The notes beneath the pieces were generated by a model. It was not told where the DNA came from and did not search any database. It saw only the letters and a program-made list of their open reading frames with translations. The position numbers were made by a program, and so were the translations under genes. A stretch of 8,488 bases of DNA from Bacillota bacterium (GTDB taxonomy: Bacteria > Bacillota > Bacilli > Alicyclobacillales > Alicyclobacillaceae): the NCBI GenBank assembly GCA_021816665.1, contig JAKAXI010000069.1, forward strand, positions 1-8,488. Reading direction: 5' to 3'. Below, in pieces: positions 1 through 6,414 of this stretch. Position 1 is the first letter of the stretch; every line of letters starts with the position of its first letter.

Positions 1-979
1 CTGGACGCTGAAAATTCGGGATCAGCTGTCACGCTTTATCGACTTCAACGCGCCGGAGAATGCCGGCATAGTCGTCAACAACTACGATTGGACGGGCCCG
101 ATGTCCGTGATTGAGTTTTTGCGCGACGTCGGCAAGCACTTTGGCTTAAACACAATGCTCAACCGGGAGACGGTGTCGGCACGGCTGGAAAGCGGGATCT
201 CGTTTACAGAGTTCAGCTACATGCTGCTTCAATCCAACGACTTCTACGAGCTGTTCAACCGTTACGACTGCGTGCTCCAAATTGGCGGGTCTGACCAGTG
301 GGGCAACATCGTCGGCGGCATTGACCTGATTCGCAGGATGACTGGGAAACAGGCGTACGGCCTGACGATGCCGCTTGTGACAAAGTCGGACGGCACGAAG
401 TTCGGCAAGACGGAGTCAGGCGCAATTTGGCTGGACGAGACCAAAACGTCCGTGTATCAGTTCTACCAGTTCTGGCTGAACACGCAGGATAACGACGTGG
501 TGCCGTTCCTCAAGTACTTTACGTTCTTCACGAAGGACGAGATTGAAGAACTCGCGGCAGAACTGGCGCGCGATCCCGGTGCGAGACGAGCACAGCGGGC
601 CCTCGCCGATCACGTGACGACACTCGTCCACGGCGCCGAATCCACAGAGCGGGCGCAGTACTTATCTGGCGTCCTGTTCAGTGGAGACGTCAAGGACTTG
701 TCGGTGGCTGAGATCGAAGAGGTGTTTGAAGGGGTTCCCTCCGCGGAAGTCGAGGCCGACCAAGCGGACGACATCGTCTCCCTTCTGATCGCGAGCGGGG
801 CCTGCCCGTCGAAACGCCAAGCGCGCGAGGACGTGACGAACGGCGCTGTCAGCGTGAACGGGGAGCGCGTCACAGATGTGGAGATGAGATTCGCAGCGGA
901 TACGCGCATCGGCGGGCAGTATCTAGTGATTCGCCGCGGCAAAAAGAAGTACTTCCTTGTCCGCTTCCGCGCGAACTAA
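1..979 (+). CDS. tyrS: Tyrosyl-tRNA synthetase, 3' part (5' end outside window)
   Basis: The reading frame is open from the first complete codon (position 2) to the TAA at 977-979, giving 325 residues. A full protein of this family has about 420, so roughly the first 95 residues, including the HIGH motif, lie outside the window. The enzyme charges tRNA-Tyr with tyrosine and releases AMP and PPi in the cytoplasm. Visible signatures are NNYDW and FLRDVGKHF, the tyrosine-pocket pattern Y-x3-Q-x2-D in [19 protein letters not shown], and the KMSKS-equivalent loop KFGKT followed by ESGAIWLD. The C-terminal S4-type RNA-binding domain is seen in [20 protein letters not shown], and the protein ends in [12 protein letters not shown]. 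These read almost like the Geobacillus stearothermophilus TyrRS (KFGKT type). The ATG at 101 is internal and is not the start. No terminator is seen before ppaC, so the two genes may be co-transcribed. Any T-box leader would lie outside the window. Confidence 0.97.
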   Translation, partial: WTLKIRDQLSRFIDFNAPENAGIVVNNYDWTGPMSVIEFLRDVGKHFGLNTMLNRETVSARLESGISFTEFSYMLLQSNDFYELFNRYDCVLQIGGSDQWGNIVGGIDLIRRMTGKQAYGLTMPLVTKSDGTKFGKTESGAIWLDETKTSVYQFYQFWLNTQDNDVVPFLKYFTFFTKDEIEELAAELARDPGARRAQRALADHVTTLVHGAESTERAQYLSGVLFSGDVKDLSVAEIEEVFEGVPSAEVEADQADDIVSLLIASGACPSKRQAREDVTNGAVSVNGERVTDVEMRFAADTRIGGQYLVIRRGKKKYFLVRFRAN

Positions 980-988
980 TGGCTGATT

Positions 989-997
989 TGCTATACT
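989..997 (+). promoter_or_regulatory. Candidate extended -10 promoter element for ppaC
   Basis: TGCTATACT lies in the 56-base gap between the tyrS stop and the ppaC GTG start. It is a TGn extended -10 motif followed by TATACT, which matches TATAAT at 5 of 6 positions. No good -35 is seen 16-18 bases upstream, which falls inside the tyrS end, but extended -10 promoters can work without one. If real, transcription would start near 1004, and ppaC could be expressed independently of tyrS. Confidence 0.4.
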
Positions 998-1035
998 CAG
1001 GAGCGGATGAACGTAAGACTGAAGGAGGTACTGGC

Positions 1036-1971
1036 GTGGCGAACACCCTGATTCTTGGGCACAAGAACCCGGATACTGACTCTATCTGTTCGGCTATCGC
1101 GTATGCTCATTTGAAACAAGCCCTTGGTGCTTCGGTAGAAGCAGTCCGGCTCGGCGACATCAACGCTGAGACGAAATACGTGCTGGAGACGTTCGGCGTC
1201 GCGGCACCGCGGCTCGTCGAGACGATCAGCAACGAGGTCAAAGAGGCAATTTTGGTTGACCACAACGAGCGCCAGCAGAGCGCGTCCGACATTGATCAGG
1301 TGCAGGTGGTAGAAGTCATCGACCACCACCGGATCGCAAACTTCGAGACGAGCAACCCGCTTTACTACCGCGCGGAGCCGGTCGGTTGCACAGCGACCAT
1401 CTTGAACAAGATGTACAAGGAGAACGGCGTAGCGATCCCGCAGGCGGTCGCCGGGTTGATGGTGTCCGCGATTGTCTCTGACACGCTGTTGCTGAAGTCC
1501 CCAACTTGCACACCGCAAGACGAGGCGGCGGTCAAAGAACTAGCCGCCATGGCAGGCGTCGACCTGCAGGATTACGGCCTGAAGATGCTAAAGGCGGGCG
1601 CGGATCTGTCTGACACGCCGATTCCGAATTTGATTCGCCTCGACGCGAAAGAGTTCCCAATGGGCGATTACAAGGTCGAGATCGCACAGGTCAACGCGGT
1701 CGACGTCAACGACGTACTCTCCCGCAAGGCGGAACTCGCGACTGTTCTGGAGCAAGCGATAGAGCAGAAGCAACTCGACTTGTTCTTGTTTGTCGTCACA
1801 GACATTCTCAACAGCGACTCTGTCGGCGTGGCGTACGGCCGCATGACGGAAGCGGTGGAGAAGGCGTTTGGTGTGAAACTTGAAGGCAACGAGGCAGTGC
1901 TCAAAGGCGTGGTCTCGCGCAAGAAGCAGATCGTCCCTGTGCTGACGGACACCTTAGCCGCCTGGAAGTAG
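1036..1971 (+). CDS. ppaC: Manganese-dependent inorganic pyrophosphatase (family II, DHH)
   Basis: This cytoplasmic enzyme hydrolyses PPi to two phosphates and so pulls PPi-releasing biosynthetic reactions forward. The start chosen is the GTG at 1036. AAGGAGG ends 8 bases before it, and the resulting 311-residue protein matches the usual length of about 310. An ATG at 979 overlapping the tyrS stop is in frame but has no RBS and would add 19 non-conserved residues. With the GTG start, the metal ligands fall on the standard Bacillus subtilis numbers: H9, D13 and D15 in [10 protein letters not shown]75 in VDHNE, H97 in the IDHH (DHH) motif, and D149 in SAIVSDT. The C-terminal substrate-binding motif SRKKQ has R295 and K296. 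Both DHH and DHHA2 domains are therefore complete. It lies just downstream of tyrS on the same strand and is followed by a probable terminator at 2000-2037. Confidence 0.97.
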   Translation: MANTLILGHKNPDTDSICSAIAYAHLKQALGASVEAVRLGDINAETKYVLETFGVAAPRLVETISNEVKEAILVDHNERQQSASDIDQVQVVEVIDHHRIANFETSNPLYYRAEPVGCTATILNKMYKENGVAIPQAVAGLMVSAIVSDTLLLKSPTCTPQDEAAVKELAAMAGVDLQDYGLKMLKAGADLSDTPIPNLIRLDAKEFPMGDYKVEIAQVNAVDVNDVLSRKAELATVLEQAIEQKQLDLFLFVVTDILNSDSVGVAYGRMTEAVEKAFGVKLEGNEAVLKGVVSRKKQIVPVLTDTLAAWK

Positions 1972-1999
1972 TTCTTTCTAGATTCGATGTGATCAAATA

Positions 2000-2037
2000 C
2001 GGCCCCGAGTTTGGCTACTGCCTGAACTCCGGGGCCG
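2000..2037. terminator. Hairpin between convergent ppaC and msrB, probable bidirectional terminator
   Basis: The arm CGGCCCCGAGTT (2000-2011) pairs with AACTC-C-GGGGCCG (2025-2037). This gives 12 base pairs with one bulged C and a 13-base loop, and it is very GC-rich. The T tracts are short: CTTTG follows on the plus strand and TATTTG on the minus strand. It is therefore a plausible shared terminator for ppaC and msrB but not an ideal one. A second, 7-bp hairpin (GCGGCAG 2055-2061 with CTGCCGC 2074-2080) overlaps the msrB stop codon. Confidence 0.6.
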
Positions 2038-2065
2038 CTTTGTGCGCCAATGAGGCGGCAGCGCC

Positions 2066-2509
2066 TTATTTGTCTGCCGCGAACAGGCGCAGGTACTCGC
2101 CGTACCCTGCTTGCTCCAACTCTTCCTTTGGAATAAAACGCAGCGCCGCAGAGTTGATGCAATAGCGCAAGCCGCCAAGTTCTCGAGGGCCGTCGTCAAA
2201 GACGTGGCCGAGGTGCGAGTCCGCAGTTTTACTGCGTACTTCCGTGCGAATCATGCCGTGAGTCAAGTCGCGCCGTTCGTCAATCAGTTCGTCCTGCAAA
2301 GGCTTGGCGAAACTTGGCCAACCGCAGGCGGAGTCAAACTTGTCGCGCGACGAGAACAGTGGTTCCCCCGAGACAATATCGACGTACAGGCCATCCTGGA
2401 AGTTGTCCCAGTATTCGTTTCGAAACGGGGGTTCCGTTGCGCTGTGCTGCGTCACTTCATACTGCAATGGAGTAAGTCTGCCTTTCAGAGACTCCTTGTC
2501 TTCGCTCAT
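2066..2509 (-). CDS. msrB: Peptide methionine (R)-S-oxide reductase MsrB
   Basis: This cytoplasmic repair enzyme reduces the R-epimer of methionine sulfoxide in proteins, normally recycled by thioredoxin. The 147-residue protein is full length. The SelR-fold signatures are present: CGWPSF (C62), the [16 protein letters not shown] stretch (residues 93-108), and [11 protein letters not shown] with the catalytic Cys at 117. C62 sits where the resolving cysteine is found in several bacterial MsrB proteins. There are only these two cysteines, so the two CxxC pairs of the zinc-binding subgroup are absent. The ATG at 2509 is supported by AAAAGGAGG (2517-2525) 7 bases upstream. The gene lies 25 bases downstream of the flavin monooxygenase gene on the same strand and is probably the second gene of that unit. 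Confidence 0.96.
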   Translation of the reverse strand: MSEDKESLKGRLTPLQYEVTQHSATEPPFRNEYWDNFQDGLYVDIVSGEPLFSSRDKFDSACGWPSFAKPLQDELIDERRDLTHGMIRTEVRSKTADSHLGHVFDDGPRELGGLRYCINSAALRFIPKEELEQAGYGEYLRLFAADK

Positions 2510-2534
2510 TTAGCTGCCTCCTTTTCGCTCGTAC

Positions 2535-3578
2535 CTATTCTACGGGCTGTTCTCGCTGTAACGCATTGGGCGTCTGCGGCGTCTGATTAAGGCCGAATGA
2601 TTTGGCCACCAGTTCGTGTGAGTGCATGCGGTCTTCAAAGCGTGCCGTTGACGTGACAGTCATGACTTCCTCGACGCCGTAGGCAGCAGCAAGGGCCTCC
2701 AGTTGCTGTCGCACCGATGTTGCGTCGCCGACAACCATGCGTTTGCGGTTTTCGTGGACAAGCAACAGTTCGTAGCGGCCGTACGGGTAGGCCAGTGCTT
2801 CTTCGATTGTCGGCGTGCCTGCGCCGACCTGACCGTTGGCAAGCATGACAAGCGCGAGGTCGAGGCTCTTCGCGATGAGATCGGCCTCGTGGTCCGTTTC
2901 AGCGCAGATCACGAAGACCGCTACGCCCGCCTGTGGCTGAGCTCTCAGAGTAGACGGTTCGAAACGGTCGTAGTAGTCGCTTACAGCTTCCACGCCACCT
3001 TCGCTGTTGATGAAATGTGCGTACATAAAGGCAGTTCCCTGCACTGCAGCGAGGTGCGCGCTCCAGTCACTTGAGCCAAGCAGCCACAAGGGTGGCGCTG
3101 TCTGGACAACAGGCGTCGCCTTCAATCCGCTGAAACGGTGGTCCACTGGCAGTGTGTCGGTTAGATATGCGGTCAAGTCAGCGACTTGCAGAGCGTAATC
3201 GGCAGGCTGGCGTCCTTCTTGCAGCGCCATGCGCGCACGCGGCATGCCGCCTGGTGCTCGGCCGAGTCCGAGGTCAATACGCTGTGGATACAAGGCTTCA
3301 AGGACGCGGAAGTTTTCTGCGACCTTGTAGGCACTGTAATGCGGCAACATCACGCCGCCGGAGCCGACGCGGATGCGTTTGGTGTTGGCGGCTAAGTGAG
3401 CGATTAGAACTTCCGGGCTCGACCCTGCCAGTCGCGGCGTATCGTGGTGCTCTGAGACCCAAAATCGGTGGTATCCGAGGTCATCTGCAAGTTTTGCGAC
3501 TGCGGTAGTCTGAGCAAAGGCTGTGCTGGCGTCGCTGCCAGTCGCAATCGGTGACTGGTCAAGGATGCTCAGGTGCAA
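2535..3578 (-). CDS. LLM-class (luciferase-like) flavin-dependent monooxygenase
   Basis: The protein belongs to the bacterial luciferase-like TIM-barrel family, which uses reduced FMN and oxygen to oxidise organic substrates in the cytoplasm. The substrate cannot be read from the sequence. Features typical of the B. subtilis YwcH/YceB-like subgroup are the N-terminal LSILDQSPI, the strand-helix stretch LADDLGYHRFWVSEHHD, the region with GSGGVMLPHYSAYKVAENFRVLEALYPQRIDLGLGR split over about residues 75-110, and RAPGG. The frame is open up to 3713, but the best start is the TTG at 3578. AGGAGGG (3585-3591) lies 6 bases before it, and the product then begins MHLSILDQSP and has 347 residues, the usual size. 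The 45 extra upstream codons look non-coding. msrB follows after 25 bases, suggesting a small redox operon. The gene upstream is divergent. Confidence 0.93.
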   Translation of the reverse strand: MHLSILDQSPIATGSDASTAFAQTTAVAKLADDLGYHRFWVSEHHDTPRLAGSSPEVLIAHLAANTKRIRVGSGGVMLPHYSAYKVAENFRVLEALYPQRIDLGLGRAPGGMPRARMALQEGRQPADYALQVADLTAYLTDTLPVDHRFSGLKATPVVQTAPPLWLLGSSDWSAHLAAVQGTAFMYAHFINSEGGVEAVSDYYDRFEPSTLRAQPQAGVAVFVICAETDHEADLIAKSLDLALVMLANGQVGAGTPTIEEALAYPYGRYELLLVHENRKRMVVGDATSVRQQLEALAAAYGVEEVMTVTSTARFEDRMHSHELVAKSFGLNQTPQTPNALQREQPVE

Positions 3579-3696
3579 ATGAATCCCTCCTGTGGCCGTG
3601 TAAAAACGCTGGCTCTTTTTGCATCTTAGCACTGTAGACAAATGGAAGGAATTTTGCTTGAGTAGAAGCAGTGACAAAGACGGGGGGCAGTGAGCT

Positions 3697-4278
3697 ATGG
3701 AAGACGCGGACAACGTACATTCAGGTGTTCACCGCGCGAGCGGGCACGGGCCCGGAAATTTCCGCCAGGTTCTTGGCCTCTCTGTCCTGCTCGGTCTCGT
3801 CTTCTTCGTCGCCGCATGGTGGGTTGGAATTGCCGACGGAGCACCGATGCGTGCGTTGTCCCTCATTGGTGTCTCGATTGTGCTTGAGGCACAACCAGCG
3901 GCTGTCGCGAGTCTTGCGCTTGGGTTCCACCCAATTCCTGGAGCTGTAATCAGCATTTTGGCGAATCTGATTTTGATCCCCTTGATGGTATTTGGCTATG
4001 CCCAAATCATTGCGCGTTGGCACTGGCTGCAAAAACGGCTCGACAAAGCCAACAAGTGGGCAATGAAGTACGGACGCTACGGAGTTTGGGTGCTCTTGCC
4101 GCTGACACCGCTGATTGGCGCATATATGTGTATCGCTTTCGCTCACATCCTGCGCTGGTCGATTGGCAGAAGTTTGGTCAGCACGACGCTCGGTGTGATG
4201 TGGTCGACGTTTTTGATCACGCTTGGCGGCCACTGGGTCCTCCAGGCCTTTACGTGGTGGACTCACTGGAAAATATAG
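3697..4278 (+). CDS. Small multi-pass membrane protein, putative small multidrug export family (COG2426-like)
   Basis: The 193-residue protein has about five predicted membrane segments near residues 26-46, 53-75, 80-105, 128-150 and 157-182. A basic loop at 107-127 separates the halves. The segment LEAQPAAVASLALGFHP, followed by AVISILANLILIPLMVFGY and then PLTPLIGAYMCIAFAHIL, resembles the conserved IEARGAIP / lGN / PlPGTGawtGa pattern of the 'small multi-drug export protein' family (PF06695). The resemblance is partial: the glycine-rich PGTG motif is reduced to PLIGAY. The family name does not prove drug export, so transport is an inference. The ATG at 3697 has a G-rich stretch (3682-3687) 9 bases upstream, a modest RBS. 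The gene is divergent from the monooxygenase gene, and its stop lies only 10 bases from that of the convergent yaiI-like gene. Confidence 0.75.
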   Translation: MEDADNVHSGVHRASGHGPGNFRQVLGLSVLLGLVFFVAAWWVGIADGAPMRALSLIGVSIVLEAQPAAVASLALGFHPIPGAVISILANLILIPLMVFGYAQIIARWHWLQKRLDKANKWAMKYGRYGVWVLLPLTPLIGAYMCIAFAHILRWSIGRSLVSTTLGVMWSTFLITLGGHWVLQAFTWWTHWKI

Positions 4279-4288
4279 ATTCTCTGAG

Positions 4289-4804
4289 TCAGACCCCGCC
4301 CTTGGTCAAATCCTGCAGGAGCGCTGTGAAAGCCTTTGCAAACCGCTCTCTATCCTCCTCACTGCGCTTTTTTGGACCCTTGCTTCTCCCAGTCGCACGG
4401 CGCTCGCGGGCATGGAGGTCCCGTTCCCACAACAGGCGGTCAATGTTTTCTTCATCGAAAACCAGTCCGGTCGGTGAGAGGGCGCGTGCACCTTTCCCGA
4501 GCACGAGTGCGGCGAGGCCGTAGTCTTGGGTCACGACAATTTCGGGTGCCCCAGAGCGGACCCGGCGGACGATTTCCATGTCGACGGCTTGTGGGTGTGG
4601 GTCCACCGTGATGTGGTTGGGGCGGTCGAACTGGTGATTGACAGAACTTATCGTGATCACGCTGGCGCCAAACGCGCGGGCCTCGCGATCCACTGTTTGC
4701 AGCGCGTCGCGGGGTGTTGCATCGGCATCCACATACACGGTCACGGTGCGGACAGGGTGTGGTGCTGGCCTATATGCACTGCTTTGTTCTTCACTGTGAG
4801 TCAC
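4289..4804 (-). CDS. YaiI/YqxD family protein (UPF0178, DUF188), Cys-to-Thr variant
   Basis: This is a conserved bacterial family of unknown biochemical role with a PIN-like or NYN-like metal-dependent nuclease fold. The 171-residue protein contains VYVDADATP (residues 24-31), the acidic motif at the first strand, then VTQDYGLAALVLGKGARALSPTG split over residues 91-113, FDEENID, and RRATGRSKGPKKRSEEDRERF near the C-terminus. The family usually reads DADACP. Here the cysteine is Thr30. The start is the GTG at 4804, with GGGAGGT (4811-4817) 6 bases upstream. It gives about 20 more residues at the N-terminus than typical members. The in-frame opening up to 4915 overlaps the pepS start region and has no RBS. 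The gene is divergent from the aminopeptidase gene and convergent with the membrane protein gene at 3697-4278. Confidence 0.92.
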   Translation of the reverse strand: MTHSEEQSSAYRPAPHPVRTVTVYVDADATPRDALQTVDREARAFGASVITISSVNHQFDRPNHITVDPHPQAVDMEIVRRVRSGAPEIVVTQDYGLAALVLGKGARALSPTGLVFDEENIDRLLWERDLHARERRATGRSKGPKKRSEEDRERFAKAFTALLQDLTKGGV

Positions 4805-4827
4805 GTTGCCACCTCCCTCGTTTCTAG

Positions 4828-4857
4828 TTCGCACTTGCGAATTCACTTTGTTATGAT
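4828..4857 (+). promoter_or_regulatory. Candidate promoter for the M29 aminopeptidase gene
   Basis: TATGAT at 4852-4857 matches the -10 consensus at 5 of 6 positions. TTCGCA at 4828-4833, 18 bases upstream, matches the -35 at 4 of 6. Transcription would begin near 4864, leaving a leader of about 50 bases. It lies in the 111-base gap between divergent genes. I did not find an equally good promoter for the yaiI-like gene on the opposite strand. Confidence 0.35.
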
Positions 4858-4915
4858 GACTACAGGATAACCTAACGAATGTCGAAGTCTCACCCCAGTT
4901 AAAGGAGTCTTGCAA

Positions 4916-6160
4916 TTGGAACGAGAACAGCTGAGAAAATACGCGGAACTTGGAGTTAAAGTCGGGATCAACCTGCAGCCAGGGCAGCCGCTCGTGATTG
5001 GCTACGGTGACCGACAGGTACTACCGGAGCATGTAGCATTTGCACAGGTATTGACCGAGGTGGCCTACGAAGCTGGCGCTTCTTTCGTACAAATAGACTG
5101 GGGCGATGAGCACTGGAAGCGGCAAACAGTCGCTCACGGTTCGCTCGACCTCTACGAGGAACGCCTTAAGTGGCAACTTGAATGGGTAGAGCGCATGGCG
5201 AAGGAAGGTGCGGGCTTTCTCGCTATCCCTGCCGCAGACCCGACGCTCTTCGAGGGAATCGACAACGAACGAGTGACACGAGCGACACGTGCCAAGGACG
5301 CGATTTTCCGCGATTTTACGGATCGACGCACGAACGACCTGTATAGTTGGACGTTGATGTCGATGCCGACGCAGGCGTGGGCGAACAAGGTTTTTCCTGA
5401 ACTGCCGGAAGGAGAACGGGTGGAGGCCCTGTGGAAAGACATTTTGTTCTGTACGCGGGCAAACAACGACAACCCCGTTGCGGCTTGGCAGGCGCATTTG
5501 AAAAATCTACAGAATCGAGCCGACTGGCTGAACCGCTTGCACATCGACACTCTTCACTACACCGCACCTGGCACGGATTTGTACGTGAAGATGGCGCACT
5601 ACCACTACTGGAAGAGCGGTGCATCGGAAACTGCCGCGGGCGTACCGTTTGTCGCCAACATGCCGACGGAAGAGGTGTTCTCTGCTCCGGATCGTCTGGG
5701 CGTGAGCGGAACGGTGTCGAGCACGATGCCGCTCAACCACAACGGCACGCTGATTGAAGGCATTCAGCTTCGCTTTGAACAAGGCCGGATTGTCGAAGCG
5801 CACGCCGCTCGCGGCGAAGAGGGCTTACGGAGGATTGTTGAAGCGGACGAAGGCAGCCACTACCTCGGTGAAGTGGCACTGGTCCCGGTCGATTCTCCGA
5901 TCAGCAAAAACGGTCGGCTGTTCTTCAACACACTGTTTGACGAGAACGCATCCTGCCACTTGGCAATCGGCAAGGCATATTCGCTGATTGAAGGTGGCCG
6001 CGACTTGCCATTTGAGGAGTGGGAAGCGCACGGGCTGAACCGCAGCATGATGCATGTGGACTTTATGATCGGCTCTGCCGAACTCGACATCGATGCGACG
6101 ACTCTGTCCGGCGCTACGGTGCCGATTATGCGCAAAGGCCGTTGGACTGAAGAGGTGTAA
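4916..6160 (+). CDS. pepS: M29-family aminopeptidase (AmpS/PepS/AmpII type)
   Basis: This is a cytoplasmic metallo-aminopeptidase that removes N-terminal residues from peptides, using a dinuclear metal centre. The start is the TTG at 4916. AAAGGAG (4901-4907) ends 8 bases before it, whereas the in-frame TTG at 4910 is only 2 bases from the RBS. The 414-residue length is typical of the family. The known M29 metal and catalytic positions are all present at matching numbers: E252/E253 in PTEEVFSAPD, E319 in LGEVALVP, H348 in FDENASCHLA, Y355 in IGKAY, and H380 and D382 in MHVDFMIG. The substrate-side segment around MPLNHNGTLIEGI is also conserved. It appears to be monocistronic, because a strong terminator follows 14 bases after the stop. 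Confidence 0.96.
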   Translation: MEREQLRKYAELGVKVGINLQPGQPLVIGYGDRQVLPEHVAFAQVLTEVAYEAGASFVQIDWGDEHWKRQTVAHGSLDLYEERLKWQLEWVERMAKEGAGFLAIPAADPTLFEGIDNERVTRATRAKDAIFRDFTDRRTNDLYSWTLMSMPTQAWANKVFPELPEGERVEALWKDILFCTRANNDNPVAAWQAHLKNLQNRADWLNRLHIDTLHYTAPGTDLYVKMAHYHYWKSGASETAAGVPFVANMPTEEVFSAPDRLGVSGTVSSTMPLNHNGTLIEGIQLRFEQGRIVEAHAARGEEGLRRIVEADEGSHYLGEVALVPVDSPISKNGRLFFNTLFDENASCHLAIGKAYSLIEGGRDLPFEEWEAHGLNRSMMHVDFMIGSAELDIDATTLSGATVPIMRKGRWTEEV

Positions 6161-6174
6161 TCAATTGGGAGGCG

Positions 6175-6207
6175 AACCGCCAGCGTCTTGATGCGTTGGC
6201 GGTTTTT
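6175..6207 (+). terminator. Rho-independent terminator of the aminopeptidase gene
   Basis: AACCGCCAGCG (6175-6185) pairs with CGTTGGCGGTT (6194-6204). This gives 11 base pairs with one G-T wobble and an 8-base loop, and it runs into TTTTT at 6203-6207. It is a classical intrinsic terminator, 14 bases past the stop codon, and it isolates the phosphate transporter gene from read-through. Confidence 0.93.
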
Positions 6208-6226
6208 ACTTGTCGAAATCTGCGGA

Positions 6227-6286
6227 TTCACACACGACTTTTACAAAACCTTAACGAACCTTTTACATATAGACAGTATCTTTACA
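6227..6286 (+). promoter_or_regulatory. Probable PhoP-box array and Pho-type promoter
   Basis: Hexamers of the form TT(A/T/C)AC(A/G) occur in the same direction: TTCACA (6227-6232), TTTACA (6240-6245), TTAACG (6251-6256), TTTACA (6262-6267) and TTTACA (6281-6286). The first four are separated by 7, 5 and 5 bases, so three sit on an exact 11-base period. The Bacillus subtilis PhoP site is a set of TT(A/C/T)ACA repeats about 5 bases apart, usually four copies upstream of a weak -10 with no proper -35. Here TATCTT (6277-6282) could be that -10, giving a start near 6289 and placing the array at about -62 to -22. The gene downstream encodes a phosphate transporter, which fits activation by phosphate starvation. 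The motif is seen directly. PhoP binding is inferred. Confidence 0.75.
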
Positions 6287-6414
6287 AAGGAACCTCGGGG
6301 ACAGCTTTGGGAGTTTCGCTAGGGCTGTAGGCGTGAGCCCGTGTGCCAACTCAATTTCCTGCCATGGGAGGTGGAGATTCACGGCGGACGAACGTGGTCG
6401 TCGTGAGTCGACCG

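Noticed and set aside
979..1035. N-terminal extension of PpaC starting at the ATG that overlaps the tyrS stop
   Set aside because: There is no RBS, the 19 extra residues are not typical of the family, and the GTG at 1036 has an ideal AAGGAGG and gives the standard residue numbering.
2111..2590. Plus-strand frame of 159 codons antisense to msrB
   Set aside because: It is a shadow of msrB, whose family motifs and RBS are clear. No RBS or domain is visible on the plus strand.
3592..3696. SigA promoters for the divergent monooxygenase and small export genes
   Set aside because: Several TTGnnn and TAnnnT words occur (for example TTGCAT 3619-3624), but none pairs with a suitable partner at 16-18 bases.
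3579..3713. N-terminal extension of the flavin monooxygenase to the ATG at 3713
   Set aside because: The 45 extra residues look like translated intergenic DNA, overlap the start of the divergent gene, and skip the strong AGGAGGG in front of TTG 3578.
5021..5497. Long minus-strand frame inside the aminopeptidase gene
   Set aside because: It is a GC-rich shadow frame with basic, low-complexity translation. The plus-strand gene has all M29 ligands.
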